Below are positions 27,546 through 37,116 of a stretch of DNA of 64,000 nucleotides, piece after piece. Every line of letters starts with the position of its first letter. Within the stretch, counting starts at the first letter, position 1. Origin of the DNA: UBA1847 sp963976365. GTDB taxonomy: Bacteria; Pseudomonadota; Gammaproteobacteria; Steroidobacterales; Woeseiaceae. The stretch spans positions 62,001 to 126,000 of the forward strand of contig CAXBKH010000001.1 in assembly GCA_963976365.1 (NCBI GenBank), read 5' to 3'. A program made the position numbers and the translations under genes. Under the pieces are notes generated by a model. The model searched no databases and was not told where the DNA came from. It saw nothing but the letters and a program-made list of their open reading frames with translations.

Positions 27546-29384
27546 TTACAACTGATACAGCATCGGCAAAACAATCGAGAAGCCGACCCACATGATGATG
27601 GTCAATGGAATTCCGACACGCAGGAAATCGGAGAATTTGTAGCCGCCCGCTGTCATGACCAGCAGGTTGGTCTGGTAGCCATAAGGCGTCGCAAAACTCA
27701 TGTTGGCGCCGAACAGTACCGCGAGGATAAAAGGCTCAGGACTGACACCGAGCTGTGTGGCGATGCTGATCGCGATCGGGGTCCCGATCGCTGCCGCCGC
27801 ATTGTTCGAGACAATATTCGTCATGATCGTCATCAACAACATGAAGGCACTCAGGATCATGGGTGCCGGCAATCCCGAGGCAATATTGACGAAACTGACG
27901 GCGAGGTAGTCCGCCATGCCGGTGCCCATCAGCGCCTTGCCGAGCGCCAGTGCCGCGACGATGATCATGACGACCGGGATCGACAGGGCTCCCGCCGCGT
28001 CACGCCAGGCAAGAGCGCCGGTTGCGATCATCAGCCCAAGACCCAGCAGCGCACTAACGGCGATGGGCATGATGCCGAATGCAGCGAGTCCGACAACGCC
28101 GCCCATGATGAACAGTGCACGTTTCGCATGGTGCGTTTGCGGGAGTGTTGTCGCGCCGTCAAGAACCAGCATCGCGCCATTCTCTTTGAGGTTGGCGATT
28201 GCGTCGCTGGTGCCCTGAACCAGCAGCACGTCACCGGCCCGAAGTCGAATCAGGTTCAGGTCACCGGTCACCTGCGAGCTCGGCGCGCGTGCGCGGTGCA
28301 GGGCCAGCGGCAGCAGACCATAGCTGTTGGTGAAACGCGCTGCCGCGAGGCTGCGCAAATGCAGCGGCGAACCGCGTGTAACAACCACTTCCGCCAGGTG
28401 CTGGCCTTCTGCCTTCAGCGGTGTCTCGTCATCAATCGGGTGCTCGTTGTCGGCGATGTTGTACAAAGTCGCACCAAGCAACTGCTCATAGTGTTTCAGG
28501 TTCTCCGGCGAGTCCTTGACGAACAAGCGATCGCCGGGCTGGACGATGACGGACGGCAACTTGGCGAGAAACAGGGTTTCCGTTCGCTGAATCTTGTCGA
28601 TGCGCAGATTGCCCTCGGCCTTGGCCAGAATTTCCGACAAGGTTGCGCCGTCGGCGAAACCGCCTTCCTTGACATGCAACTGCGCACTGAAAATGCGCGG
28701 AGACGTATCTGCCATTGGCGGTGTGCGGTCCGGCAGCAGTCGCGGAGCAACCAGCCACAGGAACAAAAGCCCGAACCCTCCGACAATCGCGACCGGCAAG
28801 ACCCACTCAAAAAGACTGAACTCGTACTGGCCCATGTCACGTGCGATACCAACAACGAGCAAGTTGGTCGACGTACCGATCGTTGTAGACATGCCGCCAA
28901 CAATCGTCGCGAGCCCCATCGGCAGCATGACCCCGGATACCGGGAACTTGGCTCGCAGCGACGCGCCAACGAGAATTGGCATCAACAACACCACGATCGG
29001 TGTGTTGTTCATGAATGCGCTGAGTATCGCGCCGGCGACAAGCGTCACCAACAGTGCCAGCACCGGCCGTGAAGACCAGGCACGACTCACGACGGTCGCG
29101 AGCGGTTGCAATGCGCCGGTCGTCTCAAGTGCCTTGCCGACCATCATCAGCGCACAGATTGCGACCAGCGCCTCGTTGCCGAAGCCGGCGAAGAAATCGA
29201 TGGGCGCAAGAACCACCTCGCCCGCTTTTTCGTAAGGGACTAGCTGAAAGCCGGCAACCAGGATGATAAGGATTGCGAGCGATGATGACTCGAGCGGAAT
29301 GTTGTCGCGCGTAAACAGGAATAACGCGACAGCCGTAAGTATCAGTACTGCGATTCCGTGGGCATCAGGAGTGATTGCTTGCAA
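27546..29384 (-). CDS. SLC13/DASS-type permease with two RCK_C (TrkA-C) domains
   Basis: 612 residues. About five to six membrane helices form the first half (AVLILTAVALFLFT, LAILIILVAGFQL, VLALLVTLVAGAILSAF with the NNTPIVVLLMP motif). A cytosolic insert of two TrkA-C domains follows at about 205-385 (GATLSEILAKAEGNLRIDKIQRTE, and RSLAAARFTNSYGLLPLALHR). The second half is again membranous with SNNAAAAIGTPIAISIA, the second substrate motif. Such proteins carry dicarboxylates or sulfate with sodium; the substrate cannot be chosen. Located upstream of trp but separated by the trp promoter. Confidence 0.87.
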   Translation of the reverse strand: MQAITPDAHGIAVLILTAVALFLFTRDNIPLESSSLAILIILVAGFQLVPYEKAGEVVLAPIDFFAGFGNEALVAICALMMVGKALETTGALQPLATVVSRAWSSRPVLALLVTLVAGAILSAFMNNTPIVVLLMPILVGASLRAKFPVSGVMLPMGLATIVGGMSTTIGTSTNLLVVGIARDMGQYEFSLFEWVLPVAIVGGFGLLFLWLVAPRLLPDRTPPMADTSPRIFSAQLHVKEGGFADGATLSEILAKAEGNLRIDKIQRTETLFLAKLPSVIVQPGDRLFVKDSPENLKHYEQLLGATLYNIADNEHPIDDETPLKAEGQHLAEVVVTRGSPLHLRSLAAARFTNSYGLLPLALHRARAPSSQVTGDLNLIRLRAGDVLLVQGTSDAIANLKENGAMLVLDGATTLPQTHHAKRALFIMGGVVGLAAFGIMPIAVSALLGLGLMIATGALAWRDAAGALSIPVVMIIVAALALGKALMGTGMADYLAVSFVNIASGLPAPMILSAFMLLMTIMTNIVSNNAAAAIGTPIAISIATQLGVSPEPFILAVLFGANMSFATPYGYQTNLLVMTAGGYKFSDFLRVGIPLTIIMWVGFSIVLPMLYQL

Positions 29385-29442
29385 TACGCTCTCTCATTCG
29401 ACCAGCGCCTGTCGCGGCGACGATCGGCTACGTTATCCCAGA

Positions 29443-30216
29443 TCACACCTGCTTCGCAACGAGACCCGCACCATCGTTGCAACGCACGATGGCTGCCAGC
29501 CGCTCATGAAACCCTTTGAAATCATTGACATTCCAGTGCCGAATACTGGCGTCGCACTGGAATGCCAGCGAATCGGCGAATCGTGTCAGCGGCAGCAGGT
29601 CTGCGTAACGCAGATCGGCCGGCTGATGGCGCGGAAACACGTCCCAGGGTGAAATCGTTGTCAGGTTTCGATGTCGTACAGCGACGTCTTGCAATGCGCG
29701 CCTCCAGCGCCGTCCCCAGCGACGCGACTGCCGGGTTTGCATGACAAGCGATCCGGCTTCATCGAGTGCCGGGCACCAGCTTTTGTTCACGGCAAGATAT
29801 CGCGATCGATCGTGCAACACCTGGCATGCCCATTCTGCAAGTTCTTCCATATCCCGCAATGTCTGCAGTGAGGTCGGGTCGTCACCACGGCATTTAACTA
29901 TGTCGCCCCAGCCGCGCAGTGCGATCGCAAGGCGCCGATTAAGCCAGCTGTCGTACTCGACCAGGGAATCGCTCCATTCGGTCCGGTCGTGCAGTGTGTC
30001 GCCTTCATCGACACAGGACTCAAGCATGTTCTTCAGGGCGCTCATGGCAAGCGCTCCGTCGCCGTCGACGAAAGTGGCAAGATCGACCTGCAACGGCACC
30101 CAGGCTGAATGTGTCGGCACGCGCATGCAGACCTGTGGCGAATAGTCGCTCGCCGGCTCCGCCGGCAATAATGGGCAGGCAGACGTGACGAACGACGGTT
30201 CGAGGAGCAGAAACAT
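29443..30216 (-). CDS. Protein of unknown function
   Basis: 257 residues with an ATG behind AAGATAAAG. No signal peptide or membrane segment. It is rich in Trp and Arg, with helical stretches (ALKNMLESCVDEG, LRGWGDIVKC, SRRWGRRWRRALQDVAVRHRNL) and a C-terminal half around ISPWDVFPRHQPADLRYADLLPLTRFADSLAF. I do not recognise the family. Codon use matches neighbours. It lies upstream of the SLC13 permease on the same strand (58-bp gap) and is divergent from yajQ. Confidence 0.6.
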   Translation of the reverse strand: MFLLLEPSFVTSACPLLPAEPASDYSPQVCMRVPTHSAWVPLQVDLATFVDGDGALAMSALKNMLESCVDEGDTLHDRTEWSDSLVEYDSWLNRRLAIALRGWGDIVKCRGDDPTSLQTLRDMEELAEWACQVLHDRSRYLAVNKSWCPALDEAGSLVMQTRQSRRWGRRWRRALQDVAVRHRNLTTISPWDVFPRHQPADLRYADLLPLTRFADSLAFQCDASIRHWNVNDFKGFHERLAAIVRCNDGAGLVAKQV

Positions 30217-30366
30217 CGCTTTATCTTGCGGTCATGGCCGGTTTCGCGCCGCGTCTCAAACTCGGCGGCTTGTGGAGTTTCAGCCCCGCCCCCGGGATGT
30301 CTGGCACACCTGCCTGCAGCGGTGTACCTTTCGTTGCATTATTGTTGCAGTACGAGCAGGACGGCC

Positions 30367-30849
30367 ATGCCTTCATTTGATGTAGTTAGCGATTTCGATT
30401 CCCACGAAGCAAGAAACGCGGTGGACCAGGCCAACCGTGAGGTCACCACGCGCTTTGACTTCAAGGGGACGAACTCGAAATTCGAGATTGAAGACGATGT
30501 GATTACGCTCAGCTCGCAGTCTGACTTTCAGCTCCGGCAGATGATCGATATTCTGAATCAGAAGCTGGCCAAGCGTGGTATCAACCTCGCGTGTCTCGAG
30601 GAGCAGGCGCCGGATCTGTCGGCCAGCGTGGCTCGACAAAAAATTATTCTGCGCCGGGGAATCGATACCGAGCGGGCGAAGAAGCTGGTGAAACACATCA
30701 AGAACGCCAAGATGAAAGTGCAGACCGCTATCCAGGGCGACAAGCTGCGCGTCAGCGGCAAGAAGCGCGACGATCTGCAGGCGGTCATAGCGCTCCTCAA
30801 GGACTACGACGTGGACCTGCCGCTGCAATACGAAAACTTCCGCGACTAG
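30367..30849 (+). CDS. yajQ: YajQ family nucleotide (cyclic di-GMP)-binding protein
   Basis: 160 residues starting MPSFDVVSDFDSHEARNAVDQANREV with an AGGA ribosome site. It has the family's two ferredoxin-like domains: VTTRFDFKGTNSKFEIEDDVITL and KLVKHIKNAKMKVQTAIQGDKLRVSGKKRDDLQAVI. YajQ proteins bind cyclic di-GMP and in Xanthomonas act with a transcription factor; others bind RNA. Five bases separate its stop from ppc, which has no ribosome site of its own. Confidence 0.94.
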   Translation: MPSFDVVSDFDSHEARNAVDQANREVTTRFDFKGTNSKFEIEDDVITLSSQSDFQLRQMIDILNQKLAKRGINLACLEEQAPDLSASVARQKIILRRGIDTERAKKLVKHIKNAKMKVQTAIQGDKLRVSGKKRDDLQAVIALLKDYDVDLPLQYENFRD

Positions 30850-30854
30850 CCCGA

Positions 30855-33596
30855 ATGGATACCGGCCATCACAAGTCCCTCAGGCGCCAGGATATAACGT
30901 TTGAGGACAAGGACCAGGCACTGCGTGACGATGTGCGCATGCTTGGCGCCATGCTCGGCGACCTCATACGTGAGCAAAGCGGCGACGAGCTTTACGAGTT
31001 TGTGGAGAATGCCCGTCTGCGCGCGATTCGCCGCCGCGAGGGCAATGAAAAACCGGGCGAGGAATTATCCGAGCTGGTCGGTGGCCTGGACCCGAAAGAA
31101 GCCCTGCAAGTCATCCGCAGCTTCTCGACCTACTTCCAGATGGTGAACACTGCCGAGAAAGTGCATCGCATTCGGCGACGGCGCGATTACCTGCGCGACG
31201 TCGTTCACTACCAGCCGGGCGGGCTGGAAGACACGTTTATCAAGCTGAAAGCCTCCGGCCTCGATGCCGATGGTCTGAATGACCTGCTCAAGTCTCTTTT
31301 GATCGAACCCGTTTTTACCGCGCATCCTACAGAACCGACGCGGCGTACAATGCTGCGCAAGGAACAGAACATCGTCAAGCATCTTGTCGACATGCTCAAC
31401 CCGACGATGACACCGCAGGAAAAAGAGGCAGCGCTGCAGAATATCCGACTGCTTGCGACAACCGGCTGGCAGACTGACGAGCATCCGTCCGAGCAGATGA
31501 CGGTTGCCGATGAACTCGAGCACGTGCTTTTCTTTGTCACCGATGTCTTGTATCGGGCGATTCCGCCGTTTTACGAAGACATCGAAAGCGCCGTAAAGCG
31601 CATCTACGGCGACGACGGCAAGAAAGTCACGGTGCCGAACGTGTTGCGCTTCGGTTCCTGGGTCGGCGGCGACATGGACGGCAACCCGTTCGTCAACGCG
31701 AAAACGATTCGGGCAACGCTTGCGCGCCAGCGTGCGCTGGTACTCGACCTGTACTACAACGAATGTGCATCCCTCGGCGCCAAGCTCAGCCAGTCGTTGG
31801 ATCGGGCAACATTCGGGCAGGAGATGCTCGACAAAATCGAGAAGTACCGTGCGATCTTCCCGAATGCCTATCACGCCGTTCCGGCCCGCCACCGGGATAT
31901 GCCGTACCGTGTGTTCCTGCGGCTGATTCAACAAAGGCTGCAAACGACCTACGACGACGACGTTTTTCCTTACGAAAAAGTCGGCCAGCTGATCGACGAC
32001 ATCAACCTGATCGCCGACAGCCTCGCCAAGAACAAGGGTGAGCAAGCCGGTCTGTTCGCGGTGCGGCGATTGTTGCGGCGCATCAATACGTTCGGATTTC
32101 ACCTGGTCACGCTGGACGTTCGCCAGGACGCGGAGGTACATCGTGCCGTCATCGCGGAGTGCCTCGGAGAACCGGACTGGGATGAATGGTCTGTGGAAGA
32201 CCGAACTGCGCGGCTGGTCGACGCGATATCGACCCGGGAAAGCGCAGCCCTGACGCTGAGTACTCAGGCAAGAAAAACCATTGCGGTCTTCCAGGCGATT
32301 GCCTTCTGCCGTCGCAAGTATGGTTCGAGGTCTATCGGACCGTTTATCGTCAGCATGACGCAGGGCGCCGATGACATCCTGTCAGTGCTGTTGCTGGCGC
32401 AGTGGGGTGAGCTTCACAACAGGCGCGGCTATGTGCCACTGGATATCGCGCCGCTCTTGGAAACCGTTGGCGACCTGCAAAATGGGCCGGCCATTCTGGA
32501 CGCCCTGCTCGCGACGAACCTGTATCGCGATCACCTGCATCGTCGCAAGAATCGGCAGATGATCATGATCGGCTATTCGGACAGCAATAAAGACGGTGGC
32601 CTCGCCTCGGCACGCTGGGCCTTACAGGGCGCCCAGGAAATTATCGCCAAAGCGGCCGAATCGCGAGGGATAGAGCTGACATTGTTCCATGGACGTGGCG
32701 GCACGGTCAGTCGCGGCGGCAGCAAGACACACGTCGCAGTTCTCGGCGCGCCACCGGGAACGGTCAATGGCAGGCTGCGCGTTACTGAGCAGGGCGAGAT
32801 CATCAACGAGAAATACGGCTTGCGCGGTATTGCGTTGCGCACGCTGGAGCAAGTGACGGGTTCCGTGGCACTGGCGACCGCTATGCCTCGCCATCGTGGC
32901 AGTGATGATCCCAAGTGGCACAAGATGATGGATGTTATTGCCGATGAGAGTCGCCGCGCCTATCGAAAGCTGGTCTATGAAACGCCGAATTTCTACCCAT
33001 ACTTTCGCGAGGCAACGCCGATTGACCTGATCGAGCGCATGCGAATCGGTTCACGTCCCTCTTCGCGCCGCAATCAAACGGGCATTGAAGATCTGCGGGC
33101 CATTCCCTGGGTGTTCTCGTGGACACAGTCACGACTGGTATTGCCGGGTTGGTATGGCATTGGCAGCGGCCTCAACAAGGCGATCGAGGAATTTGGTGAA
33201 GATGCCGTTGCTGAAATGTTTCGTGAATGGTATTTCCTGCGATCACTGACGGCTGACACAGAAATGGTTCTTGCCAAGTCCGATATCGGCATTGCGGAGC
33301 TTTACTCCAGGCTCGCGGGCGATCTTCACGATGAATTTTTCCCGGTTATCACGGACGAATACAATCTGACGCTCGACCTGGTACTGCGATTCTCCGACCA
33401 TGATGCCTTGCTCGACGGCGACATCACCTTGCAGCGCGCGATTATGCTGCGCAATCCCTACGTGGACCCGATGAGCCTGATGCAGGTCGACTTGTTAAAG
33501 CGCTGGCGGGAGTCGAATCGCGAGGACAAGGATATCTTCGATGCGCTGCTTGCCAGCATCAATGGCATCGCGCAGGCGCTTCAGAATACCGGCTAA
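30855..33596 (+). CDS. ppc: Phosphoenolpyruvate carboxylase
   Basis: 913 residues from ATG 30855 (MDTGHHKSLRRQD); a longer frame to the left runs inside yajQ and is not coding. Adds bicarbonate to PEP to make oxaloacetate, refilling the TCA cycle. Catalytic His157 is in FTAHPTEPTRRTML, Lys579 in GYSDSNKDGG, and the glycine-rich loop is FHGRGGTVSRGG. RNQTGIEDLRAIPWVFSWTQSRLVLPGW and C-terminal LMQVDLLKRWRE are typical. A few motif positions differ from the enterobacterial enzyme (SRGG for GRGG). No ribosome site; coupled to yajQ. Confidence 0.95.
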   Translation: MDTGHHKSLRRQDITFEDKDQALRDDVRMLGAMLGDLIREQSGDELYEFVENARLRAIRRREGNEKPGEELSELVGGLDPKEALQVIRSFSTYFQMVNTAEKVHRIRRRRDYLRDVVHYQPGGLEDTFIKLKASGLDADGLNDLLKSLLIEPVFTAHPTEPTRRTMLRKEQNIVKHLVDMLNPTMTPQEKEAALQNIRLLATTGWQTDEHPSEQMTVADELEHVLFFVTDVLYRAIPPFYEDIESAVKRIYGDDGKKVTVPNVLRFGSWVGGDMDGNPFVNAKTIRATLARQRALVLDLYYNECASLGAKLSQSLDRATFGQEMLDKIEKYRAIFPNAYHAVPARHRDMPYRVFLRLIQQRLQTTYDDDVFPYEKVGQLIDDINLIADSLAKNKGEQAGLFAVRRLLRRINTFGFHLVTLDVRQDAEVHRAVIAECLGEPDWDEWSVEDRTARLVDAISTRESAALTLSTQARKTIAVFQAIAFCRRKYGSRSIGPFIVSMTQGADDILSVLLLAQWGELHNRRGYVPLDIAPLLETVGDLQNGPAILDALLATNLYRDHLHRRKNRQMIMIGYSDSNKDGGLASARWALQGAQEIIAKAAESRGIELTLFHGRGGTVSRGGSKTHVAVLGAPPGTVNGRLRVTEQGEIINEKYGLRGIALRTLEQVTGSVALATAMPRHRGSDDPKWHKMMDVIADESRRAYRKLVYETPNFYPYFREATPIDLIERMRIGSRPSSRRNQTGIEDLRAIPWVFSWTQSRLVLPGWYGIGSGLNKAIEEFGEDAVAEMFREWYFLRSLTADTEMVLAKSDIGIAELYSRLAGDLHDEFFPVITDEYNLTLDLVLRFSDHDALLDGDITLQRAIMLRNPYVDPMSLMQVDLLKRWRESNREDKDIFDALLASINGIAQALQNTG

Positions 33597-33598
33597 CA

Positions 33599-35284
33599 TC
33601 AGGCCTCGAAGGTAGTGCGGCCGCCCAGCACGGTGCGGACTACGTTGATGTCAATTATCGAACCGGGATCGACTGCGTTCGGATCCTTGTCGAGAATAAC
33701 GAAATCGGCCAGCTTACCGGCTGTCAACGATCCCTTGGTGTGTTCCTCGAATGACGAGTAAGCGCCGTGGACCGTGCAAATACGCAGAGCATCGGTCACG
33801 GATATCCGCTGACTCGGCCCCCACACGCGACCGCGCGTATCCTGCCTCGTTACCATGCTCTGGATCGCCATCATCGGCTCGAATGGCCCTGGCGGATAGT
33901 CTGACGCCGGCGCGACCGGAATTCCGTAGTCGAGGAAACTGCGATGAGCAAACATGTGCTCCATCTTCTCCGCGCCATACTCGGTCCACTTGTTGCCATG
34001 AAAGTACGCGTACGTATAGAACGGAAAGGGTATAGCCCCGGTTTCTTTTATGCGCGACAAGAGATCCGGATTGACCAGTGAGCAGTGCTCGATTCTGTAC
34101 CTGGGATTTTCACCCTGGTGGTTTTTTAAGACGCGTTCGTAAGCCTTCAGAACCATGTCGATCGTGACGTCTCCATTGGCGTGAATGCCGACGCGGAAAT
34201 CGTGGGCAACGGCATCATCGACAGCCGCATCAATGGCTTCCTGCGTCATTGTCAGGATGCCGTAGTCGTCCGGTCGCCCGAGGTAGGGCGTCGACATTCG
34301 CATCGTGCGCTCGGACGCGGACCCGTCTGCCGAAAACTTTACAGCGCCGATACGAATCATATCGTCGCCGAATCCGGACCGAACGCCGGCATCTTTCAGT
34401 GACTGATAAAGCTCGCCGCGGCCGAATGGCATCACCGAGACCCTGAAATTCAGATCACCAGCAGCTCTGGCATCCTGCAAAGCCACCAGGCCCTCCCGGT
34501 CGCCCCATGCATCGGTGGTTGACGTGAGTCCGTACGATGCCATGCGTTGGGATGCAACACGCACAGAGTCCTGGCGAACCTTGCGGTCAATGACCGGCCA
34601 TGTCCCATGCTCGAACAGGGTCTCGATCGCGAGCTCGGCAACCTTGCCGGTGAATTCTCCATTTTCTCGATAATACTTTCCGCCGACCGGGTCCGGTGTG
34701 TCCATGGAGATGCCCGCGACTTCGAGGGCCTTCGAGTTGATGACGCCGGTGTGTCCGCCGCGGTGCCACACAAATACCGGATGATCCGGTACGGCCTCAT
34801 CGATATCGCGCCGATTAAGCGGTCGCTCGTCTTCAAATTTTGTGTCGTCGTACATGACTCCGCGCACCCAGTGTCCCGGCGGTGTCTTCGCTGCCTGCCG
34901 GCGCAGCGCGTCCTTGACGTCGGCGATACGCGGCAAATTGACGTTCGCACTCACCGCGTGTTCGGGCACGATCGGGTGGCTGTGTCCATCGATAAAGCCC
35001 GGCACCAGCGTCATGCCAGCGGCATCGATCACTTTCGTATTCGGGCCGACGAGATTGCCGATGTCCGCATTGGAGCCCACCGCCAGAATATGCTCGCCAC
35101 TGACGGCAAGAGCCTCTGCGTTCGGTGCGACCGGATCCATCGTGAGTACATTTGCCCGCCGGACGACCAGATCGGCCTGCGTGCCCCGGGAGGCTGCCCG
35201 GCCGGACCCGGGGGCAGCAAGCAAACCGAGGGGTAAAGCAGCACTTGCGGTATGCAGCAATCGTCTTCTGGTTATTTTTCTCAT
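33599..35284 (-). CDS. Tat-exported metal-dependent amidohydrolase (YtcJ-like)
   Basis: 561 residues starting MRKITRRRLLHTASAALPLG with AAGGAAACGGTA upstream; a 127-residue upstream extension is antisense noise. The twin-arginine RRRLL then a hydrophobic stretch and GSGRAAS mark Tat export as a folded metalloenzyme. Amidohydrolase_3 features: N-terminal beta domain, metal-binding FIDGHSHP, the GIHANGDVTIDMVL and YRIEHCSL histidines, and APASDYPPGPFEPM with the metal-ligand Asp. The C-terminal GSLTAGKLADFVILDKDP closes the small beta domain. Hydrolyses an unknown amide or cyclic substrate in the periplasm. Confidence 0.87.
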   Translation of the reverse strand: MRKITRRRLLHTASAALPLGLLAAPGSGRAASRGTQADLVVRRANVLTMDPVAPNAEALAVSGEHILAVGSNADIGNLVGPNTKVIDAAGMTLVPGFIDGHSHPIVPEHAVSANVNLPRIADVKDALRRQAAKTPPGHWVRGVMYDDTKFEDERPLNRRDIDEAVPDHPVFVWHRGGHTGVINSKALEVAGISMDTPDPVGGKYYRENGEFTGKVAELAIETLFEHGTWPVIDRKVRQDSVRVASQRMASYGLTSTTDAWGDREGLVALQDARAAGDLNFRVSVMPFGRGELYQSLKDAGVRSGFGDDMIRIGAVKFSADGSASERTMRMSTPYLGRPDDYGILTMTQEAIDAAVDDAVAHDFRVGIHANGDVTIDMVLKAYERVLKNHQGENPRYRIEHCSLVNPDLLSRIKETGAIPFPFYTYAYFHGNKWTEYGAEKMEHMFAHRSFLDYGIPVAPASDYPPGPFEPMMAIQSMVTRQDTRGRVWGPSQRISVTDALRICTVHGAYSSFEEHTKGSLTAGKLADFVILDKDPNAVDPGSIIDINVVRTVLGGRTTFEA

Positions 35285-35334
35285 TACCGTTTCCTTAGTC
35301 TGTCTGTCGGCTGCGTCATTTGAACTTGAATGAG

Positions 35335-35739
35335 CTAGTCCGAACCCGGCGCGTCTTCCTGAAAAGTCGTGACCCGCTCCGGAATGACTTCCCAAGAGGC
35401 CTTGGAGCCAACATAGATGTGGCGCCCGATTTCGACACCCGGATCGGCGTCCGCGCAACCAAGCGCGATGCCGTGAATACTGCCCTGGTAGATTCCGCAA
35501 AGAGTCGAGCCACACTTGCTGCAAAACTGCAGGCCGAATCCCTGTCCACTCTGATACGTCGTCAACAACGCCTCGCCGGCAAGCCACTGAAACTCGTCGG
35601 CATTGACCTCCGCATAAGCTGATGCCTGGGAACTGAATGCCCTGCGGCATCGGGAGCAATGACATGAGCGCGCATCACGAAGTTTGCCTTTGACTATGTA
35701 CTTGACGGACCCGCAAAAGCACTCGCCTGACACGCTCAT
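35335..35739 (-). CDS. GFA-family (CENP-V/GFA domain) zinc protein
   Basis: 134 residues behind a strong AGAAGGAGG site. Three cysteine clusters bind zinc in this fold: GECFCGSVKY, RSCHCSRCRRAF and FCSKCGSTLCG. The family was named for glutathione-dependent formaldehyde activation, but most members have no proven reaction. The upstream 45-codon exported peptide ends 12 bases before its start, so they are likely co-transcribed. Confidence 0.87.
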   Translation of the reverse strand: MSVSGECFCGSVKYIVKGKLRDARSCHCSRCRRAFSSQASAYAEVNADEFQWLAGEALLTTYQSGQGFGLQFCSKCGSTLCGIYQGSIHGIALGCADADPGVEIGRHIYVGSKASWEVIPERVTTFQEDAPGSD

Positions 35740-35751
35740 CGGAACCTCCTT

Positions 35752-35889
35752 CTATTTCTCGAGAACCACATTGTCCGATTCGCCGCCAGGTTCCGCGGCT
35801 TCGAGCCGTTCTGCGAGGCTGATTGCAGATGCGGTGAATAGGATAGTGACAGCGGCAAGTCTTAGCGGCGAATACCGTCCTGAGTTCAT
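35752..35889 (-). CDS. Small exported peptide (45 residues)
   Basis: An ATG preceded by AAAAGGGG at seven bases opens a 45-codon frame ending 12 bases before the GFA gene. The peptide has a basic start (MNSGRYSPLRLAA), a hydrophobic segment (VTILFTASAISLA) and an acidic tail (ERLEAAEPGGESDNVVLEK), as in a signal peptide with a short mature region. Evidence is ribosome site, composition and operon position only. Confidence 0.5.
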   Translation of the reverse strand: MNSGRYSPLRLAAVTILFTASAISLAERLEAAEPGGESDNVVLEK

Positions 35890-36053
35890 AAGTGTGCCCC
35901 TTTTGTAAAACCGGTCAGTGGTTGTGGCCAGTCAGAATAGTCCGAGCGAAGTTTATCTGGCAAGGTCATGGATTAATTGCTAGCTTGCCCTTCATGTCGC
36001 ATGTGCGGATTCGCCGCTTTGCGTCGCCATCAAATCTACCCGGGAGATGCACT

Positions 36054-37106
36054 GTGAAGCTATTCGTCTCAACTCTCGTGCTGCTGACCCTCGTGCTGCC
36101 ATTGTCGATTGTGTCGGCAGAGAATCAGAGCGATCAAAAAGCGGTTCTCATTACCGGTGCCACAACCGGCATCGGTCGCGCAACTGCCGAGCATCTCGCG
36201 GCGGCCGGTTATTTTGTTTATGCAGGCGCGCGCAAGGACGCCGACATGGACGAGCTGAATAAGATCAAAAACATCATGGCCGTGCGAATCGATGTCACCC
36301 GGCAAGAGCAAATCGATGCCGCCGTAGCACTGATCGAAAAGCAGGGTCGTGGACTCTGGGGCCTGGTGAACAATGCGGGTGTCAATGTCGTGGCGCCCTT
36401 GATTGAGGCCGATGAAGACGACTTCGAGTTCCTGTTCGACATCAATGTCTTCGGCGTTTTTCGCGTCACCAAGGCATTCGCACCTCTGATTATTGAGTCC
36501 CGGGGCAGAATTGTGAACATCAGCTCGATTTCCGGTGTGCTCTCGGGCGGTGGTTATGGCATGTACTCCGCAAGCAAGCACGCGCTGGAAGCAATGACCG
36601 ATGCGCTCGCCAATGAAACCAGGGACCTGGGCGTCAAGGTTTCCGCTGTGAATCCGGGCAATTTTGCTTCCGAGATTGGCCTGACTCGCTGCAAGCGATT
36701 GCTACAAGACACCGGTGCCGATGACTGGGGCGTGTACGAAGGGCGCCGGCAGGAAATGATCGACGGCTGCAAGAAACGGCTGCAGGCCGGCGTCACCGGT
36801 GAAGGTACGCCGCCCACTGCTGTCGCACACGCCGTAGAACGGGCGCTTTTCGACGAGCATCCGCGAGATCGATACCTGGTGGTTCCTGAACAGGTCGAGG
36901 CTGGCTGGACGATTGCAAAATCGATCGAAGAGCTACTGGCGCTCAACGTCGGCCACGAACACAGCTTCAGCCGCGATGAAATCGTCGACTTGATTGATGC
37001 CATGTGGCCATTCGCCAGCGGCGAAAAATCATGGGACGATGCCGAAGACGAAGCCGCGATGGATGCGTACATGGACGCCTGGATGGAACGGCGTCCGCTG
37101 CAATAA
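36054..37106 (+). CDS. Short-chain dehydrogenase/reductase with an N-terminal signal peptide
   Basis: 350 residues from a GTG with GGGAGAT five bases before it. After VKLFVSTLVLLTLVLPLSIVSAENQ, a clear Sec signal or membrane anchor, comes a standard SDR Rossmann fold: VLITGATTGIGRATAEHL (TGxxxGxG), LVNNAGVNV (NNAG), SSISG serine and YSASKHALE (YxxxK). About 90 extra C-terminal residues are acidic (MDAYMDAWMERRPLQ). NAD(P) is cytosolic, so an exported SDR is unusual; a membrane-anchored form facing the cytosol is an alternative. Substrate unknown. Confidence 0.85.
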   Translation: MKLFVSTLVLLTLVLPLSIVSAENQSDQKAVLITGATTGIGRATAEHLAAAGYFVYAGARKDADMDELNKIKNIMAVRIDVTRQEQIDAAVALIEKQGRGLWGLVNNAGVNVVAPLIEADEDDFEFLFDINVFGVFRVTKAFAPLIIESRGRIVNISSISGVLSGGGYGMYSASKHALEAMTDALANETRDLGVKVSAVNPGNFASEIGLTRCKRLLQDTGADDWGVYEGRRQEMIDGCKKRLQAGVTGEGTPPTAVAHAVERALFDEHPRDRYLVVPEQVEAGWTIAKSIEELLALNVGHEHSFSRDEIVDLIDAMWPFASGEKSWDDAEDEAAMDAYMDAWMERRPLQ

Positions 37107-37116
37107 AAACCAGCCT

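Noticed and set aside
30591..30854. 88-residue N-terminal extension of PEP carboxylase
   Set aside because: It lies wholly inside yajQ in another frame, is Arg/Gly-rich with no family similarity, and the protein family begins near the ATG at 30855.
35285..35665. 127-residue extension of the amidohydrolase
   Set aside because: It overlaps the GFA gene antisense-frame region and would bury the Tat signal; the ribosome site before 35284 is strong.
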